30,784 nucleotides of DNA. Source: Thermoprotei archaeon. GTDB taxonomy: Archaea > Thermoproteota > Thermoprotei > Thermofilales > B15-G2. Shown here in pieces: positions 1-8,090 of this stretch. The notes below the pieces were generated by a model, which did not search any database, was not told where the DNA came from, and was given only the letters and a program-made list of their open reading frames with translations. The stretch's first letter is position 1. Each line of letters opens with the position of its first letter. The stretch covers positions 1-30,784 of the forward strand of contig QMRV01000026.1 of the NCBI GenBank assembly GCA_003649445.1, given 5' to 3'. The translations under genes were made by a program, and so were the position numbers.

Positions 1-384
1 ATAAGATTAGTAGGAGTAAAGAAAATAACCTTGATTACACGAAAGCCTCCCAAAGCACTAAAGTATTCTCAATACTTAACCAACAAAAAGATACAAAAAC
101 CTACACTAGTATACGAGGGACCTGCAGAAGAAGCTGTGAAACTTTTCCCGAGAAGTGTTAATGTGGCGGCAGCATTAGCTCTGTATTCTGATGCACCAGT
201 ATGGGTCAAAATAATAGCAGACCCCAATTTAAGAAACAATATACATGAAATACACGTAGAGTCAGAAGTCTCGGAAATAAAAATAGTTGTCAAGAACATG
301 CCACATCCCCAGAATCCACGCACAAGCTACCTCGCAGCACTATCAGCCATAGCTTTACTAAAAGAACTATGTAAAAAACAGTAG
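1..384 (+). CDS. nadX: L-aspartate dehydrogenase, C-terminal part (truncated by window edge)
   Basis: The reading frame is open from base 1, so the 5' end lies outside the window. The visible ~127 residues match the C-terminal catalytic part of the DUF108/aspartate dehydrogenase family: a GPAEEAVKLFPRSVNVAAAL segment, then VKIIADP and a NPRTSYLAALSAIALL helix near the end. NadX oxidises L-aspartate to iminoaspartate with NAD(P), which quinolinate synthase (NadA) uses in de novo NAD synthesis. The HEIHVE motif is typical of the substrate-domain strand. It ends convergently with the minus-strand gene at 509. The TTG at base 31 is an internal codon, not the start. The family assignment is firm; no nadA or nadC is visible here. 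Confidence 0.88.
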   Translation: MRLVGVKKITLITRKPPKALKYSQYLTNKKIQKPTLVYEGPAEEAVKLFPRSVNVAAALALYSDAPVWVKIIADPNLRNNIHEIHVESEVSEIKIVVKNMPHPQNPRTSYLAALSAIALLKELCKKQ

Positions 385-508
385 CTTCACCAATTAAGCT
401 TAAGTCTGCGCAGATTATTTTAATGTCAATCTAATAGATATCTCTTTATTTTGTTCACTAGACTACAGTAGGGTATACAGTTTAAGTCAATGGACACATT
501 TTTAGCAA

Positions 509-1951
509 TTAGGAGAGAGCCTTAAGAAATTCTAGTCCCTTGCTCGTTATCCTGTAGTATGTCCTCACTTTTCCTCCAACTACTTCAGTCTTATCTCTTG
601 AAATAAGCTTCATGCGTTCTAGTTCTTTTAAATGCTGGTATACAGCTGGAATTGAAGTACTGCGCCCAGCTTCTTCTAATTTTCTCCATATTTCGTATCC
701 ATGAAGACTCTCCTTGCTAAGTATTCTTAAAATAAGTATTTTTGTGCTGCCTACACCGAGCCTAGGCTTTACTTTAACTTTATGTTTAATGAATTTCTCT
801 AAAGCCATGTTTTTCTCTAGTTCTTTGAGCGCTGCAAGAGGGTCTTTGAGACCCGAGCCAGTTATAATGCAGACAACTGTGTCGGAGGGGTCTAGAATTC
901 CTGTGTCAAGCATTTTCTTTACGCACGCTATAGTTGAGGCGGCTGCAGGCTCTGCGAAAATACCTTCGTTTCTCGCAAGCTCTATTGAAGCTGAAAGCAT
1001 TTCTTCATCAGAGACCTTGAAAGCACAGCCGCGGCTTTCTTTTAAAGCCTTAACTGCTTCAGCTCCTCTGCTAGGTTTCTCAAAAGCAAGGTCAATGGCA
1101 ATGGTATCTCTATAATCTTTTCCTTCTTTATTTGAATAAAACATGTCTACAATAGGTGAACAGTATTCTGCCTGAACGCCGATAAGCTTACAGTCTATTT
1201 GATCAATTAACCCAACGTAGTAGAGCTCTTTGAGACTTTTCCATATTGCTGAGATAAGACCTCCGCTTCCCATTGGGACTATAATGAAGTCAGGAAGCTG
1301 GAAGCCCATATTTTCGAAGAGTTCGAAGCCTATAGTTTTCTCTCCTTCAACTAAAAATGGGTCCGCATTGTCGGCGAAAAAGTAGTCGTCGCCGAGAACT
1401 AGTTCCTTGAACTTATTTAAAGAATATATTGTTGCACCATAGGCTATCATCTGGTAAAGTTTACTAGCCTCGATTTTGCCAGAAATAAAGGCAATACATT
1501 TCAAACCAGCTTTAGCTGAGTAAGCAGATAGAGAGGCTCCTAAATTGCCTTTAAATACTCCGTAGACTCCCTTAAAGCCTGCTTCAAGAAGTCTTGTTAT
1601 TAAGACTGAGGAGCCTCTATCTAGGAACGAGCCTGTAGGATTCTTTGTTTCGTCTTTAACATATAAGTTCTTAGCGCCGAGTTTTCTGCTTAGCTTACTG
1701 CATTTAATTAGCGCAGTGTCGCCTTCGCCTAAAGTAACGGCATTTTCTTTTGAGCAGGGGAGGAGCTCAACATATTTCCATATTCCGTCTGTTCTCTTTT
1801 CGAAGAGCTCCTTAGAAACTACTTCTCTCAGTTTACTGTAGTCGTAGACTACTGTAAGAGGGCTTCTGCACTTATTGCAGTAACCTGCTACAGTACTCGG
1901 GCTATATTCTAAGCCGCATTTAGTGCACTTCAGTGACTTAAAGTACTTCAT
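509..1951 (-). CDS. Threonine-synthase-like protein (no PLP lysine) fused to a PadR-type winged helix
   Basis: Residues 1-30 hold a zinc-ribbon (C9, C12, C25, C28) as in archaeal threonine synthases. Residues ~60-385 are a fold-type II PLP domain with recognisable motifs: KDETKNPTGSFLDRG, a GNLGAS phosphate-loop equivalent, GSGGLISA, AEPAAAS and GSGLKDP. The PLP Schiff-base lysine of the GSFKDR motif is replaced by Leu (L110; codon cta, checked on the minus strand). Residues ~390-480 are an added winged helix of PadR type (LHGYEIWRKLEE, VYQHLKELERMKLI, YRITSKG). Loss of the lysine plus a DNA-binding tail suggests a regulator derived from threonine synthase, by analogy with MocR-type aminotransferase-wHTH fusions. 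That role is inference. It is transcribed divergently from an ECF transporter gene. Confidence 0.85.
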   Translation of the reverse strand: MKYFKSLKCTKCGLEYSPSTVAGYCNKCRSPLTVVYDYSKLREVVSKELFEKRTDGIWKYVELLPCSKENAVTLGEGDTALIKCSKLSRKLGAKNLYVKDETKNPTGSFLDRGSSVLITRLLEAGFKGVYGVFKGNLGASLSAYSAKAGLKCIAFISGKIEASKLYQMIAYGATIYSLNKFKELVLGDDYFFADNADPFLVEGEKTIGFELFENMGFQLPDFIIVPMGSGGLISAIWKSLKELYYVGLIDQIDCKLIGVQAEYCSPIVDMFYSNKEGKDYRDTIAIDLAFEKPSRGAEAVKALKESRGCAFKVSDEEMLSASIELARNEGIFAEPAAASTIACVKKMLDTGILDPSDTVVCIITGSGLKDPLAALKELEKNMALEKFIKHKVKVKPRLGVGSTKILILRILSKESLHGYEIWRKLEEAGRSTSIPAVYQHLKELERMKLISRDKTEVVGGKVRTYYRITSKGLEFLKALS

Positions 1952-1967
1952 TAATATTAAAGTTTAG

Positions 1968-1983
1968 TCTTATATATTTAAGT
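1968..1983 (-). promoter_or_regulatory. TATA box of the threonine-synthase-like regulator
   Basis: On the minus strand the sequence CTTAAATATATAAGAC lies about 20-30 bases upstream of the ATG at 1951, the usual archaeal distance from TATA box to transcription start. The mRNA is therefore probably leaderless. Confidence 0.55.
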
Positions 1984-2089
1984 TTACTCAGCACTATTTT
2001 CTATTGCAAACAAGTAAATTTAATTAGTAGGAAATATATGTAAGAGTCTATACTCTAGCACTAATATATAAGAATTAATATCATAATAT

Positions 2090-2105
2090 AAGCTAGCGCT
2101 AGCTT
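2090..2105. promoter_or_regulatory. Perfect 16-bp palindrome, candidate operator of the ECF transporter operon
   Basis: AAGCTAGCGCTAGCTT is its own reverse complement. It sits immediately after a TATA-like stretch (CATAATATA, about 2082-2090) and ends 8 bases before the GTG start at 2114, so it overlaps the expected transcription start. This is a typical position for an archaeal repressor site. The adjacent divergent gene encodes a protein with a winged-helix domain, the natural candidate to bind here. A shorter inverted repeat, AGAGT-N4-ACTCT, lies at 2043-2056. Confidence 0.6.
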
Positions 2106-2113
2106 CCCTAAAT

Positions 2114-2635
2114 GTGTCTAAAGCCTCACGTACTCTGTTTGTAGCATATACAGCTATAATGACTGCGCTAGTCTACATTATGACATGTATTGCTGTTCCT
2201 ATGCCTAAACCTCTTGGCGTGTGGCATCTAGGTGACGTGGCATCTTTTGTTGCGGCAATAATGTTTGGGCCTAAAGTGGGAGCTTTCGCCTGCGGCGTGG
2301 GAGCAATGCTTTTCGATATATGGAACCCGCTTTATCAAAGTACTTTCATACAGTGGGCTCCAGCAACACTAGTTATACGCGGAGCAATGGGCTATATTAT
2401 AGGAAAACTTAGAAGAATTATTCCAAGTAAGCCACGGATTTCTGAAGTCTTAGCGATGGCTGTGAGCCATGTGTGGAAAAATTTCGCTTACTTTTTCTAC
2501 GACTATTGGCTTTTCGGGCCTGTAGCCTACCTAGACTTGATAACATTCTTTCCTCTTAGTGTAGTTGATATTGTAGCTGCTTTCTTGGTGTTAATGGCTC
2601 TCAGAAAGTCTCTTAGAATAGAGTATTTCATATGA
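2114..2635 (+). CDS. ECF transporter S component (substrate-binding membrane subunit)
   Basis: A 173-residue, very hydrophobic protein with five or six predicted membrane segments. It has the layout of small ECF S components: an N-terminal helix (TLFVAYTAIMTALVYIM), the WHLGDVASFVAAIMFGPKVGA segment in which the GD and FGP turns are typical, then GAMLFDIWNP and a P-T-L-V-I-RG-GYIIG helix. S components bind a vitamin or vitamin precursor and need a shared EcfA/EcfT module, which is not in this window. The substrate cannot be read from the sequence; the family includes riboflavin, pyridoxine and hydroxymethylpyrimidine transporters. The GTG start is set by the promoter upstream. The amidohydrolase gene follows after 9 bases, so the two form an operon. 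Confidence 0.8.
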   Translation: MSKASRTLFVAYTAIMTALVYIMTCIAVPMPKPLGVWHLGDVASFVAAIMFGPKVGAFACGVGAMLFDIWNPLYQSTFIQWAPATLVIRGAMGYIIGKLRRIIPSKPRISEVLAMAVSHVWKNFAYFFYDYWLFGPVAYLDLITFFPLSVVDIVAAFLVLMALRKSLRIEYFI

Positions 2636-2644
2636 GGTGAGAAA

Positions 2645-3364
2645 ATGAAGAATATAGTAGATGCTCACACACATCTAGGAGATTTCCCTTTATTCAATGT
2701 CGGACTAAACGCAGAGTCCATGATCAAAATTATGAATGAATACGGTATTGAAAAAGCGGTAGTATTCTCTCTGCCAAATGAGCTTACGCTAAAAGCAGTC
2801 AAGAAGTACCCAGAGAGGCTTATTGGTTTTATTTGGATTAATCCTCATCAAGGAGAAAAAGCGCTAGAGCAGATTGATCAAGCGGTACTCGAATGGGGAT
2901 TTAAGGGTATTAAAATGCACCCGCTACTCGACGCTTACTTGCCGGACCAAGATATAGTTTACCCAGTAATGGAGAGAGCGCGAAAATATAGAATACCTGT
3001 GCTCTTCCACTGCGGGCACCCGCCTTGGTCTCTTCCATGGCACTTCTCTTCGCTAGCTGATAGATTCCCTGATGTAACAATAATTCTCGGGCACATGGGG
3101 CACGGACACATAGTCTATATCAATGGAGCTATCGATGTAGCGAAAAAACACGACAACATATACTTAGAGACGTCAGGCATGCCTATGCATAGTAAAATAA
3201 AGGAGGCGGTTGAAGTACTTGGAGCAGACCGGGTACTATATGGATCTGACATGCCTTTCGGTCACCCTGCATACGAAATACTGAAAGTAAAAGTATCGGG
3301 TATCAGTGAAGAAGATCTGAGGCTAGTTTTAAGAGAAAATACTCTGAGAATGCTAAGACTATAG
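2645..3364 (+). CDS. Metal-dependent amidohydrolase (TIM-barrel, COG2159 type)
   Basis: A 239-residue amidohydrolase-2 family protein. Metal-ligand motifs are visible: DAHTH (H8, H10) on strand 1, KMHP (K90, H92), FHCGH (H122), ILGH (H150) and YGSDMPFG with the catalytic D202. This set is complete for the family, which cleaves or decarboxylates small carbonyl substrates. At 239 residues it is shorter than most COG2159 members (about 280-320) but ends in the usual ENTLRML helix. A GAGGTGAG ribosome site lies just before ATG 2645. It is co-transcribed with the ECF S component, which suggests it processes the transported compound or a derivative; that link is inferred from position only. Confidence 0.82.
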   Translation: MKNIVDAHTHLGDFPLFNVGLNAESMIKIMNEYGIEKAVVFSLPNELTLKAVKKYPERLIGFIWINPHQGEKALEQIDQAVLEWGFKGIKMHPLLDAYLPDQDIVYPVMERARKYRIPVLFHCGHPPWSLPWHFSSLADRFPDVTIILGHMGHGHIVYINGAIDVAKKHDNIYLETSGMPMHSKIKEAVEVLGADRVLYGSDMPFGHPAYEILKVKVSGISEEDLRLVLRENTLRMLRL

Positions 3365-3420
3365 CTTATTGGTTTCATGTAAATAATTACTTTTAAGAGT
3401 TGCAGAATTTACTTTGATAT

Positions 3421-3453
3421 CGTTAAGTAGTGTTAAGTAAGCTGTGCTTAACG
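3421..3453. promoter_or_regulatory. Operator-like inverted repeat, distal copy
   Basis: CGTTAAG at 3421-3427 and its reverse complement CTTAACG at 3447-3453 are separated by 19 bases. A second GTTAAGTA starts exactly 10 bases after the first (3422 and 3432), placing the half-sites on the same face of the helix. The same architecture recurs at 3536. Confidence 0.6.
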
Positions 3454-3535
3454 GTATAATCCAAGTCGCGAGGGAAGTCGGGAAACGTAATTATTCTTTC
3501 TTATTTTTATTAAAAAAACACATATAGATGTTTAT

Positions 3536-3568
3536 CGTTAAGTAAAATAGGTTTAACACTACTTAACG
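3536..3568. promoter_or_regulatory. Operator-like inverted repeat, proximal copy
   Basis: CGTTAAG at 3536-3542 and CTTAACG at 3562-3568 again have a 19-base spacer. The right half, read on the minus strand (CGTTAAGTAGTGTTAA, 3553-3568), is identical to the 16 bases at 3421-3436. The repeat ends 8 bases before the GTG start of the next gene, so it probably covers its transcription start; autoregulation by that wHTH protein is the simplest inference. Confidence 0.62.
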
Positions 3569-3576
3569 GTGAAAGA

Positions 3577-4902
3577 GTGAGTATACTCGAAGTACTTGAG
3601 TTAATTAAGTCTGGTGAGAGCGATACTATAGAGTTTAAGAGAAAGCTTACTTCAGATATAGGGAAAGATATAGTAGCTTTCGCAAATACTGAAGGCGGAG
3701 TAATACTTGTAGGCGTAGATGACGAAGGCAATATTATTGGAGTAAAGGAGGATATCCTACAAAAGCTTTCAGATATTTTATTGAATATTACACCTCCTCT
3801 GAGAGTTAAAGTTGACAAAATTTCTATTGAAAATAAAAGTATATACTTAATAAGAGTCCCCAAAAGTACTAAAATACATACTTTTAGATACATTGCCTAT
3901 ATTAGAGTAGGAAAAAACGTAAAGCCTTTAGCTTTAAACGAATTACTTGAGAGAGCAGCCGAAGCAGTGCTTTACTTCTTTGATAGAGCTCCTAGCGGAG
4001 TGCCGGCCACCGAGATAGATTTAAATATACTTAAATGGTTTCTTGAAACTAGGGAAAAAGTAAGAAATGTTAAGAGTTACGGAGACCTTATGGAAATTGC
4101 AGAAAAGCTCAATATCATAGTTTCCAGAAATAGTGAAAAATCTCTAAGTGGAGCAGGAGTACTGTTTTTTACACAAAATCCGGTCAAATACGTACCCTGG
4201 GCACGTGTCCAGTTAGTAAAGTTTCTCGACGAAGATATGACTAGAGTGGCTTACTATAGGTTTATAGAAGGCCCTGTATGGAAAATAATAAACGAGCTAG
4301 AAGAATTTTTCAAAGCAAATCTCATGAAAATACCTATTCGTGAAGCAAAGTGGCGTAGAATAGAGCTTTATGAGTACCCATTAGATGCACTTAGAGAAGC
4401 TGTAACAAACGCACTGGCTCATAGAAATTATCTAATACCGTCTGAGACACAGGTTTTCATATTTCCCAAAAAGATAGTAGTGAAAAATCCTGGAAGTTTC
4501 CCGCCAGGAGTTTCGCCCGAAAATCCACGTCATGTGCCTAGAAATCCTCTACTGTGTCAATATCTCTACGACATAGGCTATATAGAAAAATGGGGAACTG
4601 GAATTTATAGAATGAAGAAAGCTTGCAGCGAACATCCTCTAGTAGACCTTAAGTTCAATATACAGCCTTACTACACCGAAGTAGTGTTCGAGAAAGTAAG
4701 TGAAGTGAGAGAACTACTCGACGAAAAAGATAGAGAAATACTAGAAGTCATTAAAGTACTGGGAGAAGCCCGAAGTAGTGAAATAGCAGAAAGAGTAGGA
4801 TTATCTAAAACAGCAGTAGTAGCTCGTCTAGAGCGTCTAGAAAAAATAGGCTTAGTTGAAAGAAGGGGCAGAGGAGCGAAAACGCGTTACGTACTTAAGT
4901 AA
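3577..4902 (+). CDS. Schlafen/AlbA_2-domain regulator with ATPase-like and wHTH domains
   Basis: A 441-residue protein of the COG2865 type. Residues ~8-125 are the AlbA_2 (Schlafen-like) domain: GESDTIEFKRKL, DIVAFANTEGG, VGVDDEGNIIGV and YIRVGKNVKPL. Residues ~260-370 are the HATPase_c_4-like part (YPLDALREAVTNALAHRNY, then IEKWGTGIYRMKKAC). Residues ~375-441 are a winged helix (ILEVIKVLGEARSSEIAERVGLSKTAVVARLERLEKIGLV). The family is widely annotated as transcriptional regulators with putative DNA- and nucleotide-binding domains. The GTG start follows GGTGAAAGA, a plausible ribosome site. Two matched inverted repeats lie upstream and suggest self-control. Its targets are unknown; it has no co-directional partner. 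Confidence 0.82.
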   Translation: MSILEVLELIKSGESDTIEFKRKLTSDIGKDIVAFANTEGGVILVGVDDEGNIIGVKEDILQKLSDILLNITPPLRVKVDKISIENKSIYLIRVPKSTKIHTFRYIAYIRVGKNVKPLALNELLERAAEAVLYFFDRAPSGVPATEIDLNILKWFLETREKVRNVKSYGDLMEIAEKLNIIVSRNSEKSLSGAGVLFFTQNPVKYVPWARVQLVKFLDEDMTRVAYYRFIEGPVWKIINELEEFFKANLMKIPIREAKWRRIELYEYPLDALREAVTNALAHRNYLIPSETQVFIFPKKIVVKNPGSFPPGVSPENPRHVPRNPLLCQYLYDIGYIEKWGTGIYRMKKACSEHPLVDLKFNIQPYYTEVVFEKVSEVRELLDEKDREILEVIKVLGEARSSEIAERVGLSKTAVVARLERLEKIGLVERRGRGAKTRYVLK

Positions 4903-4904
4903 AC

Positions 4905-5965
4905 TTAGTACTCCACTAAGATTATATCGTAGTCTTTAATCCCAGGTACATGTACTAATATTCTGTCTTGCTCCACGCAATACTCATATTCAGTTAAATA
5001 TACTAGAGACAAAACTCTCTTAGGTTCTTCTGCCCTTATTCTCACTTTAATGTCTTTTAGCCTCAATAACTTCCTCAAAAGGTCTTCTAATCGAGTAATT
5101 GTAGTTAGCCAAGAATATCAAGTACCAGTTTTCTCCTCTCCACAAAGTGGCCTCAATAAATTCCGGTCCCTTTAGTTCGAGTGAATACTCTTTCAGATCA
5201 GCCCAGTTTAAAGCGTTTTTGAACAATTTTATGTAGTCGAGGAATTCGTAGTTCCAATACTGCCCCACTAGTATTACTGTAAATCAAAGTCTTCAAGCCG
5301 CGGTTTCTCAAAGCTCTACGAACATCTATTAGAAAGTCTCTAAGGGACTCTTAGCGGAAGAGAATAAATCTCCTCCAACTAAGACTCTTCCAGTCTTCTT
5401 TACGAGGAATATCTTTACCATATATTTCTCTAAATTTCTTTAAGCAGCTTTTTACAGCAACATGCTCCAGGATAGTAGGCTGGGCTGTCGAAGAAAATTA
5501 TGTCTACTCCTCTTGAGGCAACTTCAGCCGCGAGGTTAATCATTCGGTCACGGTACCAGTGTTGACGCACATTGAGTAATCGTGGCCGTAGAGATTGTCT
5601 ACGGGTTTTCCGTCGGCTTTTACTTGAGTCTAGTCTCTGTGCTTTGAGTAGAAGCCATAGCCGTACCAATGGGCATTTAAGTAAGTTCTAGTCAGTAAGT
5701 CTTCTTCGTGAGCTATTTCTACTTGCAGTTTAAGCAGATCTATGTCTTTGGCTTCATCTGCTACGGTAAGAACACTGCTTAGAGAAAAGAGCGCGTATTC
5801 TATGTCCGGTGCGCCACCCAAGTCTCTTATGCACTTATATGATATTACGTTAACGATGTTTATCCCCTTTAAAGCTAATTCGCGGTAAATTCTTCTCAGC
5901 TCATTTTCTTCAAACTTAATGTTTTTTACTGAAGCAAGCCAGTATACTCCATTAGCTGAGTTCAT
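4905..5965 (-). pseudogene. Decayed glycoside-hydrolase-like gene (GHL6-type TIM barrel)
   Basis: Conceptual translation of the minus strand gives one continuous protein only if several lesions are repaired. From 5965 the frame runs YWLASVKN...HWYGYGFYSKHRD to a TAG near 5630, then continues in the same frame (TQVKADGKPVDNLYGHDYS). It must then shift to read AAEVASRGVDIIFFDSPAYY, shift again to read CLKKFREIYGKDIPRKEDW, pass a TAA, and shift to NYEFLDYIKLFKNALNWADL (stop at 5047). A last shift gives the C terminus VHVPGIKDYDIILVEY, ending at 4905. The CxC-type turn followed by YGKDIP, a tryptophan-rich strand and a helix resembles GHL6 / fucosidase-like barrels. The N terminus may also be incomplete. 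At least five lesions make a working protein unlikely. Confidence 0.72.
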
Positions 5966-6159
5966 GTATCGTAATGCTTGTTTACTGTATAAAACAATAA
6001 GTAATTGCTTAAGTAGAGTTGATGTCTAGGGGCTCTGTTTTGTCTACAAGAATATTTTGCATATTTTTACTTGTGTCCTTGAGATATTTCCCTAAATCAG
6101 CGGAGATTTTTCATTGAATAATGATAAACATTTATTGCATTAAGCACAGTAGTCTACGT

Positions 6160-7536
6160 ATGGTTTGGATCGATATTTATGGTAAGGTTCCTGTAGCAAT
6201 GACTATTGCGGGTAGCGATAGTGGTGGAGGAGCAGGTATTGAGGCAGATTTAAAGACTTTTGCTGCGCTCGGGGTTCACGGTACTGTAGTGTTGACTGCT
6301 ATTACTGCGCAGAATACTACGGCAGTGACTGGTGTACAGGATGTTGAGTTAGAGATTATTGAGAAGCAAATAGATGCAGTGTTCTCAGATATTGGAGTAG
6401 ATGCAGCTAAAACAGGAATGCTGCACACAAGCGAAATCATTAGAGTGGTAGCTAAGAAAGTAAAGGAGTATGGCTTTCCTTTAGTCGTAGACCCTGTAAT
6501 GATAGCTAAAAGCGGAGCTCCGTTACTGAAACAAGAAGCCGTTAAGACTCTTGTAGAGGAGCTTTTGCCTTTAGCTACAGTGCTTACGCCGAATGCTAGA
6601 GAAGCTGAAGTTCTCTGCGGCTTTAAAATAAGTAGTCTAGAAGACCAGAAGAAAGCAGCTAAGAAGATAGCTGAGCTAGGGCCAAAAGCAGTAGTAGTTA
6701 AAGGAGGTCATCTTTACACCGAGAAGTCTGTAGATGTTCTCTACTACGAGGGAGAGTACTATTTTTATGAAGCCGAGAGAATAGAGTCTAGGAACACTCA
6801 CGGCACGGGTTGCTCTTTTTCAGCCGCTATAGCAGCTGAGTTGGCTAAAGAGAAGAGTATAGTTGAAGCAGTTTCTGTTGCGAAGAAGCTTATAACAGCT
6901 GCTATTCGCTACGGAGTGCCTGTAGGTAGAGGACACGGCCCAGTAAATCCCTTGGCTCTACTCTACAAAGACTCAGAACGCTATAATGTGCTTAAAAACG
7001 TTATGGAAGCCGTGCTCCTAATAGAGAATTCTTCTCTATCAGTAAACCTTGTTCCCGAAGTGGGAATGAACATAGCTATGGCTCTACCTTACGCTGACTC
7101 AATAGAAGACGTAGCAGCAGTACCTGGCAGACTGAGGAAAACAGTAAACAGAGTCACCTGCCTACATGCACCGGACTTCGGTGCTTCAAGTCACTTAGCA
7201 CGCTACATACTGAATATAATGAAGCATGATCCTCGTAAGAGAGCTGCAATAAACATACGGTTCGATAAAAAGATACTCGAGGTAGCTGAGAAAGAAGGAC
7301 TAATAGTATCGTACTACGATAGGAGAAAAGAGCCTCCCGAAGTAAAAGCCAAAGAAGGAGCGACAATACCTTGGGGTGTCTCAGAGGCAATTAAGAATGC
7401 TGAAGGAAAAGTACCTGACATAATTTACCACGAAGGAGACTGGGGCAAAGAACCCATGATAGTAGTTTTCGGCGAAACAGCAGTAGACTGCGCTAAAAAG
7501 GTACTAAAACTAGCCGAGAAAGTTTACGGGAAATAA
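6160..7536 (+). CDS. thiDN: Bifunctional HMP(-P) kinase / thiamine-phosphate synthase ThiD-ThiN
   Basis: The N-terminal ~265 residues are ThiD: TIAGSDSGGGAGIEADLKTF, a TAITAQNT loop, DPVMIAKSG, LTPNAREAE, VVVKGGH and the anion-hole NTHGTGCSFSAAIAAEL. ThiD phosphorylates hydroxymethylpyrimidine and its monophosphate. The C-terminal ~180 residues are ThiN: NLVPEVGMNIAMALPYA, VPGRLRK, FGASSHLAR, EGATIPWGVSEAI and WGKEPMIVVFG. ThiN is the archaeal replacement for ThiE, joining HMP-PP and thiazole phosphate. Both halves look intact. The open frame extends back to ATG 6121, but ThiD proteins start close to the TIAGSD motif, so ATG 6160 is preferred. It is followed two bases later by thiW. No TPP riboswitch was recognised upstream. 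Confidence 0.93.
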   Translation: MVWIDIYGKVPVAMTIAGSDSGGGAGIEADLKTFAALGVHGTVVLTAITAQNTTAVTGVQDVELEIIEKQIDAVFSDIGVDAAKTGMLHTSEIIRVVAKKVKEYGFPLVVDPVMIAKSGAPLLKQEAVKTLVEELLPLATVLTPNAREAEVLCGFKISSLEDQKKAAKKIAELGPKAVVVKGGHLYTEKSVDVLYYEGEYYFYEAERIESRNTHGTGCSFSAAIAAELAKEKSIVEAVSVAKKLITAAIRYGVPVGRGHGPVNPLALLYKDSERYNVLKNVMEAVLLIENSSLSVNLVPEVGMNIAMALPYADSIEDVAAVPGRLRKTVNRVTCLHAPDFGASSHLARYILNIMKHDPRKRAAINIRFDKKILEVAEKEGLIVSYYDRRKEPPEVKAKEGATIPWGVSEAIKNAEGKVPDIIYHEGDWGKEPMIVVFGETAVDCAKKVLKLAEKVYGK

Positions 7537-7538
7537 GT

Positions 7539-8090
7539 ATGCCTAACAAGCAGTCTCTCAAAATAGTAGCAGCAGCTATACTGACTGCCTTAGGAGTAGT
7601 GCTAGCACCTTTCCTCTGGTTCCCTGTCCTCGGAAGCAAAGCTTACCCGGGCCAACACCTCATAAACGTTGTCGCCGGAGTACTATTAGGCCCCTGGTGG
7701 GCCGCACTAGTAGCTCTTTTCATAGGAGTAATAAGAATGAGCCTCGGTATAGGAACTATCTATAGTATACCTGGAGGAATACCGGGAGCACTAGTAGTAG
7801 GCCTTGTCCACAGATTCCTCAAGAAAACAAAATTCAGGAACAAGGCTGAAGTAGCAGGACTTTTCGAGCCCATAGGCACAGTACTGATAGGAGGCACACT
7901 AGCACTACTAGTCTTCGCGCCAGCACTACATGACATAAGAATGCTTTCTAAGCTCCAGGAAGGAGCTCTATCCGCTCTCATAGCGCTCTGGATAGGATGG
8001 GCTTTCAGCTCAGTACCCGGCTCAATAATGGGCTTTATTACAGTGAAAATATTGAAGAAAATAGGGATAACAAGCGATGTCTTCGAGTAA
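7539..8090 (+). CDS. thiW: ThiW, ECF S component for a thiamine precursor
   Basis: A 183-residue membrane protein with ThiW signatures: FLWFPVLGSKAYPGQHLINV, the LLGPWWAALVALFIG helix, RMSLGIGTIYSIPGGIPGA and a C-terminal WAFSSVPGSIMG. ThiW is the S component linked to hydroxyethylthiazole uptake, working with a shared EcfAT energising module that is absent here. It starts 2 bases after thiDN and overlaps the next gene by 14 bases, so translational coupling is likely. Its context beside a kinase/synthase that consumes both thiamine halves supports a salvage role. Confidence 0.88.
   Translation: MPNKQSLKIVAAAILTALGVVLAPFLWFPVLGSKAYPGQHLINVVAGVLLGPWWAALVALFIGVIRMSLGIGTIYSIPGGIPGALVVGLVHRFLKKTKFRNKAEVAGLFEPIGTVLIGGTLALLVFAPALHDIRMLSKLQEGALSALIALWIGWAFSSVPGSIMGFITVKILKKIGITSDVFE

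Noticed and set aside
405..414. 10-bp palindrome TCTGCGCAGA between nadX and the threonine-synthase-like gene, followed by a T-rich stretch
   Set aside because: Too short and loopless for a terminator; a similar TGCGCAG occurs elsewhere (15092) without meaning.
714..1115. Plus-strand frame of 133 codons inside the threonine-synthase-like gene
   Set aside because: Antisense shadow of a well-supported minus-strand gene with no recognisable motif.
5966..6159. TPP riboswitch ahead of thiD-thiN
   Set aside because: No CUGAGA-type core or paired stems were seen; only AT-rich promoter DNA.
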